From Massilia sp. CF038 (GTDB lineage Bacteria > Pseudomonadota > Gammaproteobacteria > Burkholderiales > Burkholderiaceae_D), in the NCBI RefSeq assembly GCF_900129765.1, contig NZ_FQWU01000003.1, positions 310,001 through 374,000 on the forward strand: a stretch of DNA of 64,000 nt. The letters run 5' to 3'. Under the pieces are notes generated by a model. The model saw nothing but the letters and a program-made list of their open reading frames with translations, did not search any database and was not told the DNA's origin. Shown here in pieces: positions 54,792-63,428 of the stretch (position 1 is the stretch's first letter; each line of letters begins with the position of its first letter). Made by a program: the position numbers and the translations under genes.

Positions 54792-54875
54792 CATCGCCCT
54801 CGCGAAGGCGGGGGCCTATTCCAACTGCCCGAATTCGGCAAAGTGGAATGGGCCCCCGCCTTCGCGAGGGCGATG
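54792..54875. repeat. REP-like palindrome, copy 5
   Basis: Arms CATCGCCCTCGCGAAGGCGG and CCGCCTTCGCGAGGGCGATG (C for T and G for A compensating changes relative to other copies) flank GGGCC...GGCCC and TATTCCA...TGGAATG inner stems. Compensatory substitutions on both arms indicate that the hairpin is maintained. It lies between the convergent PH-domain and TraB/GumN genes. Confidence 0.9.
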
Positions 54876-54924
54876 TAATGGTTTGCTTACACCTGCACTG
54901 GCAGCGAGCGGCAACTTGCAAATG

Positions 54925-55923
54925 CTACTCCGGTCGCTGCACCGTATAGCCACGCGCTTCCAGGGCTTGCAGCACCCCTTTCGGGTCGAGCAGGCGGCCG
55001 ATGGACATCAAGCCGAAGGTGGAAACGTTGTTCTCAAGCGCCTTGTCGGCGGCGGCCAGCCAGGCTTCCTGCATGCGGGCGTTCAGCGACTGGAATTCGG
55101 GCGAGTCGCGCAGGGCTGGACTGCTGGTCATGGCGTCATTGCACACCCGCTCGGCGTTGACAAAGCTAATTTTCTGAATTTGCTCGATATCGCCCACGGC
55201 CCATGCGTTGGCGCGCGTGCGCATGGTCTCGATGTCGTTCTCCAGTCGATCGAGCGTGGCGGTAAAACAGGCTACGTCTTCCATCGATGATTTTTTGAAC
55301 TCTTTGAGCATGGCGCGTGGCTCCTTGATCGGCAGCAGCACGGTGGGGCTGGTGACCTTGATCTTGTTCTTCTTGACGATGGCGTCAATGGTGGCACGCA
55401 CGCGGTTATCATTCTCCAGACCGGCATGCTGCATGGCGGCGCGGTTCAGGCGCTCGGCCACGAAGAGGGGGCGCTCGCGCTCGAGGTCGTCGTCACGGCC
55501 AATGTATTTTTCCTTGAGTGGCAACCAGCGCGCGTAGACCTCTGGTGGCAGCACGTCCTTCAGGCGCGCGCCGTCGGGGTTGTTGCGTACGCCAATCGCC
55601 AGTGGCAGCAGGGTCAGCGCGCGCAAGACGCCAATATCCGTTTTGGCCGAAGACGGCTGGAGAAATTCCTGCGATTGCGCCAGGATGGTTTCAACTTCGT
55701 GGGCGCGCCATTCCATTTTGGTGGGCAGCGGCGCGTGGGTGCCGAACAGCCATAGCACGTGCTCGCCTTTGGTGACTTTCCACAAGCCAGGGCCGGGGCG
55801 CTGGCCCACCACAAGGATTTGTTCGGGCGCGGGTTCCGCTGGCGCTGGCTCGGGTGCGGTCTGGGCCCAGGTGGAGGATATGAACAGGGTCATGCATACA
55901 AGGGCGGACAGGCGTCGGGGCAT
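54925..55923 (-). CDS. TraB/GumN family protein
   Basis: 332 aa with signal peptide (LVCMTLFISSTWAQ). The TraB/GumN signature is LWLFGTHAPLPTKMEWRAHEVE near residues 58-80, with the GTH motif typical of the TIKI/TraB putative metalloprotease fold. The body is helical and charged. Gum proteins occur in xanthan loci, but no exopolysaccharide genes are adjacent here. It is separated from the chemoreceptor gene by about 230 bp, which contains a single REP arm. Its enzymatic activity is unproven. Confidence 0.85.
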   Translation of the reverse strand: MPRRLSALVCMTLFISSTWAQTAPEPAPAEPAPEQILVVGQRPGPGLWKVTKGEHVLWLFGTHAPLPTKMEWRAHEVETILAQSQEFLQPSSAKTDIGVLRALTLLPLAIGVRNNPDGARLKDVLPPEVYARWLPLKEKYIGRDDDLERERPLFVAERLNRAAMQHAGLENDNRVRATIDAIVKKNKIKVTSPTVLLPIKEPRAMLKEFKKSSMEDVACFTATLDRLENDIETMRTRANAWAVGDIEQIQKISFVNAERVCNDAMTSSPALRDSPEFQSLNARMQEAWLAAADKALENNVSTFGLMSIGRLLDPKGVLQALEARGYTVQRPE

Positions 55924-56083
55924 GGGGAACTGGATTTGGTCGAGGGATGGCCAGTGTAGCCTTGCCGCGCCGCGCTGGGCGGCGGTTTGGGATGAAATGC
56001 AAGCTCAGGGTGGGAAGCGACGATTTGAGGGGATAGTTTGCAATTTCCTTGAATGCCCGAGCAGTAAGGCGGAGCAAGCGTGG

Positions 56084-56112
56084 CATGGGTCCCCGCCTGC
56101 GCGAGGACGATG
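56084..56112. repeat. Single REP arm (copy 6)
   Basis: CATGGGTCCCCGCCTGCGCGAGGACGATG-type sequence matches the right half of the REP palindrome. The left half is missing, so this is a truncated copy between the TraB/GumN and chemoreceptor genes. Confidence 0.75.
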
Positions 56113-56159
56113 TTCGAACTGATCCCCCGTCCGCGATCGTTGCAAGTGCAGGCCAGATG

Positions 56160-58268
56160 TTAGAACTCTTCCCAGTCTTCGGCTTCGGGCTTGTTGGCGG
56201 GTTTGGGCGCTGCCGGGGCGCGCAGACGGGCGGTTTCTTTTGCGACGACGGGTTTGGCGGGCGGCGGTGGACGGCGCACCGGTGCCGGCGCTGCAGTGGC
56301 CTGGTGTTCGCCCAGCTTGAACACGCTCACTGCCGCGGCCAGCCGCGTGGCTTGCTCTTGCAGACTTTCCGCCGCCGCTGCCGCCTCTTCCACCAACGCC
56401 GCGTTCTGCTGGGTGACGCCGTCCATTTGCCCGATCGCCTGGTTGACCTGGGCAATACCATCACTTTGCTCGGCCGTGGCCACGGTGATTTCGGACATGA
56501 TGTGGGTGACCCGGCTGACGCTTTCCACCACTTGCTGCATGGTGCTGCCCGCTTCATCGACCAGCTTGCTGCCAAGGGCAACTTTGCTGACGGAATCGTC
56601 GATCAGGGTCTTGATTTCCTTGGCCGCGGCCGCGCTGCGCTGGGCCAGGCTGCGCACCTCGGCGGCGACCACGGCAAAGCCGCGCCCTTGTTCGCCAGCA
56701 CGCGCCGCTTCCACTGCGGCGTTCAGCGCCAGGATGTTGGTCTGGAAGGCGATGCCGTCGATCACGCTGATGATGTCGACAATCTTGGTCGACGAGGCGT
56801 TGATCGAAGTCATGGTTTCAATGACCTTGGACACCACGGCGCCGCTCTTTTGCGCGACTTCAGACGCGGAGCCGGCCAGGTCGTTGGCCTGACGGGCGTT
56901 GTCGGCATTCTCGCGCACGGTCACGGTCAGTTCTTCCACGGACGCGGCGGTTTCTTCGAGCGCGCTGGCTTGCTGTTCAGTACGCGCGGACAGGTCGTTG
57001 TTGCCGTGCGCGATTTCGGCACTGGACGTGGCTACATTGGCGGCGCTGCTGTGTACCTGCAGCAGCACGGTGTGGATCTTGGCGACGAAGGCGTTGAAGC
57101 CTTTGCCGATGATGGCTAGTTCATCCTTGCCTTGCACGTCCAGACGCACGCGCAGGTCTGCATCGCCACTGGCGAGTTCGGTCATGGTGTCACCCAGGGT
57201 GCGTAGCGGTTTGGTCAGGCGCGATACCACCAGCACCAAAATCAGCGCCGTGGCCAGCGCGCAGACCAGGGCCACGCCCAGGGTGTAGAGCAGCAGTTCG
57301 CGGGCCGAGGCGGTGGCGTAGGATTTAGGGAAACTCAGGTCCACGCTCCACGGGGCAATATCCTTGTGGATGTGCAAGGGCTGCAACAAGTGCAGATAGC
57401 CGGCGCTGTCTTCGTATTCGTAGGACAGGCCCTGACGTATCTTTTCCAGTCCGGCGGCAGGCACATTGGTCGCCGGCTTGCCCAGCCACTCGGCCTGCGG
57501 ATGGCTGGCATACAGGCCGCCGTTCGACAGCAGGGTCAGCTTGCCGCCCTCGATAATTTTTTGTTCAGCCAGAATGGCGGTCAGGCGCGGCAGCATGAAG
57601 TCGGCGCTCGCGGTGCCCCGGAAAGCGCCGCCAATCATGATGGGCGCCACCAGCGACGCCATCAGCACCGGCTTGCCGCCGATGGGGTATTCGTAAGGCT
57701 CGGTAAAGAAGACCTTGCCCATTTTTTTGGGGATGTCGTACCAGTCATTGGCGCCCGGTTTGGGGTCGAACACGATGGGCTCGACCTGCATTTCGCCGGC
57801 GGCATTGCGGGTCCAGTACGGCATGAAGCGGCCGCTGGCGTCGTAGTGCGGCTTTTTGTCGGCGTATTCGGCATCCTTGCCGTCCAGCGCATCGGGCTCC
57901 CAGGTAACGGCAGCGCCAATCAGGTCGGCCGAGGCGCCCAGGGTGGCTTTGACCACTTCATTGATCTGTTCGCGCGCCAGCGGCAGGCTGGCGGCCTTGG
58001 TGGCGCGCATCGTGTCGGCAACATTGCTGACGGCAGCCAGGTTGGCGCTGATGCGGTTTTGCACGGCCCCAGCGACCTCGCGCGAGGAGGTACGCGCCAG
58101 CTGCATGGCAGCAGCTTCGGCGCTGGCGCTGCTCTTGTAGCCGATCACGAGCGCGGTCAGGCCCAGGCTCAGCACCACCAGCCCGGTCGCGGCAATGCAA
58201 ATCTTGGTATTGAGCGAGAGCTGCAGCAATGCCCCGCGTGCGCCTCCGCCATCGGTATCAAAGTTCAT
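56160..58268 (-). CDS. Methyl-accepting chemotaxis protein with Cache-type sensor domain
   Basis: 702 aa. TM1 (about 20-42) is followed by a large periplasmic dCache-like domain (about 45-335; [60 protein letters not shown]), TM2 (about 340-362), HAMP and the signalling domain. The hairpin tip [22 protein letters not shown] and the terminal DWEEF match the receptor at 18309. It begins 21 bp after the TorF-like porin stop on the same strand, so the two form an operon. dCache domains bind amino acids, organic acids or related ligands. Confidence 0.92.
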   Translation of the reverse strand: MNFDTDGGGARGALLQLSLNTKICIAATGLVVLSLGLTALVIGYKSSASAEAAAMQLARTSSREVAGAVQNRISANLAAVSNVADTMRATKAASLPLAREQINEVVKATLGASADLIGAAVTWEPDALDGKDAEYADKKPHYDASGRFMPYWTRNAAGEMQVEPIVFDPKPGANDWYDIPKKMGKVFFTEPYEYPIGGKPVLMASLVAPIMIGGAFRGTASADFMLPRLTAILAEQKIIEGGKLTLLSNGGLYASHPQAEWLGKPATNVPAAGLEKIRQGLSYEYEDSAGYLHLLQPLHIHKDIAPWSVDLSFPKSYATASARELLLYTLGVALVCALATALILVLVVSRLTKPLRTLGDTMTELASGDADLRVRLDVQGKDELAIIGKGFNAFVAKIHTVLLQVHSSAANVATSSAEIAHGNNDLSARTEQQASALEETAASVEELTVTVRENADNARQANDLAGSASEVAQKSGAVVSKVIETMTSINASSTKIVDIISVIDGIAFQTNILALNAAVEAARAGEQGRGFAVVAAEVRSLAQRSAAAAKEIKTLIDDSVSKVALGSKLVDEAGSTMQQVVESVSRVTHIMSEITVATAEQSDGIAQVNQAIGQMDGVTQQNAALVEEAAAAAESLQEQATRLAAAVSVFKLGEHQATAAPAPVRRPPPPAKPVVAKETARLRAPAAPKPANKPEAEDWEEF

Positions 58269-58289
58269 GATGCTGCTCCCCGCAAGGAC

Positions 58290-59081
58290 TTAAAATGTTT
58301 TGGTGATCGACAGCACCAGCGTGGCTTTGCCGGGATTGGAACTTTCAATCACGCCAGCCGAATTGGGGATGCCCAGGGTGTAGTTGTCGTAGATCGAGGT
58401 CTTGGGGAAGGCCTTGGTCAGTGCCGCCGTGGCCGCCCAGCCACCGCTGTAGGCCTTGCTCAGGCCAATCTTGGCGTCGTTCCAGTTCCATACGTCATTG
58501 CCCGCACCTGCCACCCGACCATTGCCGGCATGCAGTTGCAGTGTCATGCCGGCGCCCAGATCGATGTTGGCGCCCACGTCGAGGTAACCGGTGCCACGCG
58601 CGTTGGTGATGCCGAAGAACTCGGGGGTGAAGGTGTAGTTGTATTTGGCGTACAGCATTTTCCAGGTCATGCCGAAGGACAGTTCGCCGTAATCGTAGGT
58701 GGTGGCGGTGGCTTTGTATTCGGCCCCCGGATAGACGTAGTAGTAGGCAAGCATGCTGTAGCCGAGCGCGCCGGCGCTGCCGCTGTAGCCGCCGTACAGG
58801 TCCACTTCCAGGGTGCCGTTTTCAATGAAGCGGTTGGAGACGGTGGACATCCAGGTGCCAACCGACCAGCCGCTGGGGTGCGCATAGTCGGCGCCGCCTT
58901 GCAGCGCCGGTTTGCCCCAGCCCTGACGGAAGCCGCGCGATATGTATTGCGAAGCCAGGGTGGCGTTGACCACCACGCCGGGAGCGGCCGGTGCCGGGGC
59001 CGGTTCGGGCTCGGCGCCCCAGGCTATGCCCGGCAAGCAGAGTGCGAGGAGCAGGAGACGGAAATTGGAAACGGATCGCAT
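58290..59081 (-). CDS. TorF family putative porin
   Basis: 263 aa from ATG 59081, preceded by GAGAGGTGG. The signal peptide ends near GIAWG; the mature protein is beta-strand-rich with the family opening TLASQYISRGFRQGWGKPALQGGADYAH and repeated Gly/Tyr-rich strands, ending in LVLSITKTF with terminal Phe as for outer membrane barrels. It is the first gene of the porin-chemoreceptor operon. A matching role for the permeating solute and the chemoreceptor ligand is an inference. Confidence 0.82.
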   Translation of the reverse strand: MRSVSNFRLLLLALCLPGIAWGAEPEPAPAPAAPGVVVNATLASQYISRGFRQGWGKPALQGGADYAHPSGWSVGTWMSTVSNRFIENGTLEVDLYGGYSGSAGALGYSMLAYYYVYPGAEYKATATTYDYGELSFGMTWKMLYAKYNYTFTPEFFGITNARGTGYLDVGANIDLGAGMTLQLHAGNGRVAGAGNDVWNWNDAKIGLSKAYSGGWAATAALTKAFPKTSIYDNYTLGIPNSAGVIESSNPGKATLVLSITKTF

Positions 59082-59274
59082 AGGCCACCTCTCAAAAAGG
59101 GGAAACACGTCGGACTTCCGGCAATGCGTATCGCATAACCATCAGTCAAGAATAGATGCCGTTAATACATAATGTCAATTCTTGTCTTGAGGCTGGGCAC
59201 GAAACCGTTGTTTCAGTGGCGTGGGGTCGGTTGCTTCCTCCTGAGCAAACAGTTAGCCTGAGAGGATGACCCTC

Positions 59275-60027
59275 ATGCGCTGCCCCAAGTGCGCTTATCA
59301 GCGCTTGCCGACCGATACCCATGTGCACTCTGGCGTGTGTCCCGCGTGCGGTATCGCGTACCAAAAGTATCTGGACCGTCAGGCGGGCGTGCTACCGCCC
59401 GTGGCCGAGATCCTGGTCCATGAAACCGTGCTGCCGGCACACGAACAACTGCGGCTGCGTTTGCTGGAGATGCCGGCCGAGGTGGATCAAGTCACCCTCG
59501 GCGGACGGGCGCTGGCCTGGACCGCCTTTGCCCTCTGGACCATCTGGTTCACCCTGCACGGCGTGAGCTGGGAAGTGATCGGCAGTTCTTTCCTGCACAA
59601 CGTGATCCTGCCGTTTCACGAATTCGGGCACGTGCTGTTCCTCCCCTTTGGCCGCTTCATGACCATTCTGGGCGGCAGCCTGTTCCAGGTGCTGATGCCG
59701 CTCGGATTGATGCTGGCGTTTCTGATCAAGCAGCGCGAGACCTTTGGCGCCTCCGCCATGCTGTGGTGGGCAGGTCAGAGTCTGGTCGATCTGTCGCCCT
59801 ACATTCGCGATGCGCAGGATCGCAGCCTGCCGCTGGTGGGCGGTGGTGGCGAAGAATCTCACGACTGGGGCAACTTGCTGACCATGCTGGGTTGGCTCGA
59901 CCATACGGTGGCCATCTCGCGCCTGTGCTTTGGCGCCGGCGTGATCGTGATGCTGGCAGCACTGGTCTGGGGCGCGCAGCTGTTGCGCCTGCAGTACGAA
60001 AAACTGCAACAGCAGCGAGCCGCCTGA
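59275..60027 (+). CDS. Zinc-ribbon membrane protein with HEFGH motif (S2P-like candidate)
   Basis: 250 aa from ATG 59275, which has GAGAGG 9 nt upstream (the ATG at 59266 has none at usable distance). Cys3, Cys6, Cys22 and Cys25 form a zinc ribbon (CPKC, CPAC). Four to five membrane segments follow. HEFGH lies at 115-119, the zinc-ligand motif of M50 site-2 proteases, and VDLSPYIRDA at about 171-180 could be the partner of their NxxPxxxLDG motif. If real, it is an intramembrane protease; the alternative is an inactive transport-like membrane protein. It is 6 bp upstream of the acetyltransferase gene. Confidence 0.65.
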   Translation: MRCPKCAYQRLPTDTHVHSGVCPACGIAYQKYLDRQAGVLPPVAEILVHETVLPAHEQLRLRLLEMPAEVDQVTLGGRALAWTAFALWTIWFTLHGVSWEVIGSSFLHNVILPFHEFGHVLFLPFGRFMTILGGSLFQVLMPLGLMLAFLIKQRETFGASAMLWWAGQSLVDLSPYIRDAQDRSLPLVGGGGEESHDWGNLLTMLGWLDHTVAISRLCFGAGVIVMLAALVWGAQLLRLQYEKLQQQRAA

Positions 60028-60033
60028 AGCGCC

Positions 60034-60711
60034 ATGCATCCCCTCCTGTCCAATCCCGTCTGGGAATCGCTCAGCAGCACCCACGCCGGCTTCGCGCGCC
60101 AAAGCGGCGCGATGCTGCGCTTCCTGCCCGAGGTGGCGCCGTTTTGCGCTGTGCCCGAAGATGGGATCAGCCTGACCGATCCGTCAGGCCTTGCCGCCGG
60201 TGAGATAGTGTATTTCCTGGGCCCGATGCCAGCGTGGCCTGCGGGCTGGACGGTGCTGCAAGAATTTGCCGTGCTGCAGATGGTGTATGGGGGCGGCCAG
60301 CCCGACGCGGACAGCGCGTCTGCCCAGGTGCTGGGCGTGCACGACAGGGCCGCCATGCAAGCCTTGACGGCCCTGGTCTACCCGGAATTCTTTCGCCCTC
60401 GCACGGCTGAGCTGGGCATGTACATCGGCCATTATGCGCAAGGGCGGCTGGCCGCCATGGCCGGACAGCGCATGGCTTGTCCGGGTTACCGTGAAATCAG
60501 TGCGGTGTGTACCCATCCGGCCCACCGGGGCGAGGGTCATGCGGGGCGTTTGATTGCTCAGCTAAGCGCCGCCATTCTGGCCGATGGCGACACGCCCTTC
60601 CTGCACGTTAGTGCAAGCAACAAGGGCGCGTGGTCATTGTATGAACGGTTGGGGTTTGTGCCCGGCAGGACGCTACCTTGCGTCAAGGTGCAGGCGGCGG
60701 CCACGCCCTAG
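60034..60711 (+). CDS. GNAT family N-acetyltransferase
   Basis: 225 aa. The C-terminal GNAT core is clear: GYREISAVCTHPAHRGEGHAGRLIAQL with the acetyl-CoA pyrophosphate loop RGEGHAG, and FLHVSASNKGAWSLYERLGFVP. The N-terminal 100 residues form an additional domain with LTDPSGLAAGEIVYFLGPMP. The gene follows the HEFGH protein by 6 bp and is probably cotranscribed. The acetyl acceptor is unknown. Confidence 0.9.
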   Translation: MHPLLSNPVWESLSSTHAGFARQSGAMLRFLPEVAPFCAVPEDGISLTDPSGLAAGEIVYFLGPMPAWPAGWTVLQEFAVLQMVYGGGQPDADSASAQVLGVHDRAAMQALTALVYPEFFRPRTAELGMYIGHYAQGRLAAMAGQRMACPGYREISAVCTHPAHRGEGHAGRLIAQLSAAILADGDTPFLHVSASNKGAWSLYERLGFVPGRTLPCVKVQAAATP

Positions 60712-60920
60712 CGCGCAGGGCGGCGGTGGCTGCGCGCGAGCAAGCTGTGCTTGAGGCGCACACCAGGCGAACGGATGCCGCCGATCATGCCCCAGGCGGC
60801 TGCCCAGCGCGCTGCCTTGTCTTGCTCGGCAGGCAGGTCGGCGTCGATCGCCCTGCTGATCGCTTCGGCCATGCGCTGCATGGCGTAGGCTTTCCGTTCT
60901 TTTCTCGTATGCGCTTTCAT
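60708..60920 (-). CDS. Small hypothetical protein (70 aa)
   Basis: A 70-codon frame (MKAHTRKERKAYAMQRM...) rich in Lys, Arg and Ala that is likely helical and soluble. Its stop overlaps the stop of the convergent acetyltransferase gene by three bases. Codon use resembles real genes. No family was recognised. It could be an antisense-strand shadow at its end but mostly lies in otherwise empty sequence. Confidence 0.45.
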   Translation of the reverse strand: MKAHTRKERKAYAMQRMAEAISRAIDADLPAEQDKAARWAAAWGMIGGIRSPGVRLKHSLLARSHRRPAR

Positions 60921-60985
60921 GCGACTTAAAGTAACCCGCTGTGGCTCCCGGGACAGTTAAGCAGCGAACCATGCATGACAATCAG

Positions 60986-61660
60986 TCAATTTGTTTCGCT
61001 GCTCGCTTGCGCAGGATATAACCAGCAGAACAGCAAGGTCGCTGCCGCAGCGCCAGCCAGTTGCGCGGCGATAAAGCCGGGCGCGTCTTGCGGGCGAATG
61101 CCGGCAAAGGTGTCGCTGGCTGCACGCGCCAGCGTCACGGCCGGGTTGGCAAACGAGGTGGAAGCAGTGAACCAGTAGGCCGCAGTGATGTAGGCCGCCA
61201 CTGCAAAGGGCGTACTGGCGGGGCGGCTGCGCGAACAGCCGATGATGGTGGCCAGCAGTCCGAAGGTGGCGATGCATTCGCTGAACCATTGCGCTGGACC
61301 AGTGCGCACGTGCTGCGCTGCTTGCAGCAGCGGCAGGCCGAACATGGCATGCGCTGCCAGTACGCCGATCAGCGCGCCCGCGCATTGCACCGCTATGTAA
61401 GGCAACAAAGCGCGCGGCGCCAGTTTGCCCTGCCAGGCTTCGGACAAGCTGACCACAGGGTTGAAATGGGCGCCCGACAGCGCACCGAAGGTCAGAATCA
61501 GCGCCAGCAGCCCAGCGCCGGTGGCAACCGCATTGGCCAGCAATGCCAGCGCAACGTTACCGCCAGCCAAACGTTCGGCCATGATGCCCGAGCCCACCAC
61601 AACGGCCAGCAAGAGTGCCGTACCCACACCTTCCGCCACCAGGCGGCGTGCCAGGGTCAT
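60986..61660 (-). CDS. MIP family aquaporin/glycerol facilitator, arsR-linked
   Basis: 224 aa with six hydrophobic segments. The two half-helix motifs are variants: FNPVVSLSEA (NPV, first) and FANPAVTLARA (NPA, second). It starts 4 bp inside the end of the arsR gene (ATG overlap at 61657-61660). In rhizobia an aquaglyceroporin (AqpS) replaces ArsB to let arsenite out. No arsC, acr3 or arsM is beside it, so arsenite efflux is an inference from the linkage. Confidence 0.88.
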   Translation of the reverse strand: MTLARRLVAEGVGTALLLAVVVGSGIMAERLAGGNVALALLANAVATGAGLLALILTFGALSGAHFNPVVSLSEAWQGKLAPRALLPYIAVQCAGALIGVLAAHAMFGLPLLQAAQHVRTGPAQWFSECIATFGLLATIIGCSRSRPASTPFAVAAYITAAYWFTASTSFANPAVTLARAASDTFAGIRPQDAPGFIAAQLAGAAAATLLFCWLYPAQASSETN

Positions 61661-61983
61661 GCTTGCTCAGCCTTGGTGGGAGTGCAGGGTAGGCAAGGGT
61701 TGCCGCCGCAGCAGTTTTGCGTCAGGAAGCCAATCAAGTCCTGCATGGTGGCGAAGTTGGCGCTGTAGTGCATGAAGCGGCCTTCCTGGCGTGCCGTCAC
61801 CAGCGCCGCGTGGGCCAGTTCCTTCAGGTGGAAGGACAGCGAGGACGCGGGAATGCCAAGCTGTTCGCCAATTTTGCCGGCCGCTAAACCGGCCGGTCCT
61901 GCCTCGACCAACAGGCGGAACACGGCCAGCCGGGATTCCTGCGCCAGCGCGGCCATGGCCGAGAGTACGTGTTTGGTTTCCAT
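61657..61983 (-). CDS. arsR: ArsR-family metalloregulator
   Basis: 108 aa with the ArsR winged helix: LSAMAALAQESRLAVFRLLVEAG, GIPASSLSFHLKELAHAALV and a wing in RQEGRFMHYSANF. The C-terminal tail carries NCCGGNPCLPC, four Cys suited to As(III) binding, instead of the ELCVCDL motif of the E. coli type. It overlaps the aquaporin gene. A 9-bp inverted repeat in front of the start is the likely operator. Confidence 0.9.
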   Translation of the reverse strand: METKHVLSAMAALAQESRLAVFRLLVEAGPAGLAAGKIGEQLGIPASSLSFHLKELAHAALVTARQEGRFMHYSANFATMQDLIGFLTQNCCGGNPCLPCTPTKAEQA

Positions 61984-61984
61984 A

Positions 61985-62008
61985 ATATTTCCATATTAGT
62001 GGAAATAT
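61985..62008. promoter_or_regulatory. ArsR operator candidate
   Basis: ATATTTCCA (61985-61993) and TGGAAATAT (62000-62008) form a perfect inverted repeat with 6 bp between. It starts immediately beyond the arsR start codon, so bound repressor would block the promoter. Confidence 0.65.
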
Positions 62009-62130
62009 GGAAGCCGATCAAGCATCGGTCTTTACAATACTTTACTGACCAGAAATGCTGCGTTGACAGCGGCGCCCTACAGTACAAGCATGCCAGCCCG
62101 ATTGAGGCTGGACCCAACGAAAGGCACACC

Positions 62131-62661
62131 ATGAACACAGAGAACACGACCGCCACCACCCCACGCAAGAGCAGCGCGGGCCGCCGCTGGATGCTTGCTG
62201 CCGCCACGGTTGCCGCCGTAGGCGCAGCGGGCTTCGCGGGCAGCAGCATGGCTGGCACCGATGGCGCAGGCCATGGTTTCGGCATGCATGGCGGACGCGG
62301 TCACCACGGCGCAATGGATCCGGAAAGCATGGCCAAGCACGTCGACAAAATGATTGAACGCATTGCGCCAGATGCGACGGCCCAGCAAAAGGCACGCCTG
62401 TCCGAGATCGCCAAGGCCGCATTCACGGACCTCAAGCCAATGCACGCCGAATTCCGCGATGCCCACAAGCGCTTGCACACGCTGCTGATGGCGCCAGCGA
62501 TTGACCGCGTGGCGCTGGAAAAAGTGCGCGCAGAACAGATGCAGCGTGCCGACGCCATGAGCAAGCGCGTGCTGACCGCGGTGGAAGATGCGGCCGAGGT
62601 CTTGACGCCCGAGCAGCGCCTGCGCTTCCAGAAGCACTTGCAGGGCCGCATGCACCGTTAA
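62131..62661 (+). CDS. Spy/CpxP family periplasmic protein
   Basis: 176 aa; the signal peptide region is LAAATVAAVGAAGFAGSSMA. A His/Gly-rich stretch (GHGFGMHGGRGHHG) may bind metal. The core is the helical Spy/CpxP module with two LTxxQ-like repeats: IAPDATAQQKARL and VLTPEQRLRF. It is upstream, in the same direction and 56 bp from the two-component system, the usual order for a stress chaperone and its regulators. It probably acts as a periplasmic chaperone or signal antagonist. Confidence 0.85.
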   Translation: MNTENTTATTPRKSSAGRRWMLAAATVAAVGAAGFAGSSMAGTDGAGHGFGMHGGRGHHGAMDPESMAKHVDKMIERIAPDATAQQKARLSEIAKAAFTDLKPMHAEFRDAHKRLHTLLMAPAIDRVALEKVRAEQMQRADAMSKRVLTAVEDAAEVLTPEQRLRFQKHLQGRMHR

Positions 62662-62717
62662 TTGCGCAAGCCATGTATTCTGGAACCTTCTTGTAACCTG
62701 ACACGGGCGGCGCCTGC

Positions 62718-63428
62718 ATGGCTCAACGCATCCTCATGATTGAAGACGACCATCGCCTGGCGGCAATGGTCGTCACTTACCTGGCCAGCAATGGCTATGA
62801 CGTGATTCACGCCGGCACCGCGCAAGCGGGGCTGGCTTTGCTGCGCGCCGAACCGTTCGCGCTGGTGCTGCTGGACTTGATGCTGCCCGATGCCGATGGC
62901 CTGGAACTGTGCAAGCGCATCCGCGCCATGGGGGCGCCGCTTGAGTCGATTCCGATCGTCATGCTCACGGCCAAGGGCGATCCTTTTGATCGTGTGGTCG
63001 GGCTGGAACTGGGCGCAGACGATTACCTGCCCAAGCCCTTCGAGCCGCGCGAGTTGCTGGCGCGCATGCGCGCCGTGCTACGGCGGCCCGCGCTGGATAC
63101 GGGCAACCCCAAGTCGGCGGCCCTGCAGTTCGGCCGGCTGGAGATCGATCCCGCCGCGCGCCTGGTGCGCGTGGACGGCAAGGAAAAACCACTGACGGCC
63201 TACCAGTTCGACCTGCTGCTGGCGCTGGCTGAACGGGCCGGCCGTGTACTCTCGCGCGAGCAATTGATCGATGCCGTGAAAGGGGAAGCGCTGGAACCGT
63301 TTGACCGTTCCATCGATGTGCACATCGGACGTTTGCGCGCTGCCATTGAGGATGATCCGCGCCAGCCGCGGCGCATCATCACCGTACGCGGTTCCGGTTA
63401 CGTGTTTGCCAAGGTGCAGGATGCGTAA
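62718..63428 (+). CDS. OmpR/PhoB family response regulator
   Basis: 236 aa. The receiver domain has IEDDHRL, the phosphoacceptor Asp in LVLLDLMLPDADG and Lys in DDYLPKPFEP. A winged-helix OmpR-type DNA-binding domain follows (PLTAYQFDLLLALAERAGRVLSREQL, RSIDVHIGRLRAAIEDDP, RGSGYVF). With the following kinase and the preceding Spy/CpxP-like gene it suggests a CpxR/RstA-type envelope stress system. Confidence 0.93.
   Translation: MAQRILMIEDDHRLAAMVVTYLASNGYDVIHAGTAQAGLALLRAEPFALVLLDLMLPDADGLELCKRIRAMGAPLESIPIVMLTAKGDPFDRVVGLELGADDYLPKPFEPRELLARMRAVLRRPALDTGNPKSAALQFGRLEIDPAARLVRVDGKEKPLTAYQFDLLLALAERAGRVLSREQLIDAVKGEALEPFDRSIDVHIGRLRAAIEDDPRQPRRIITVRGSGYVFAKVQDA

Noticed and set aside
57366-59138. 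590-codon plus-strand frame over the chemoreceptor and porin genes
   Set aside because: Antisense to two clearly recognisable genes on the minus strand; no motif of its own.
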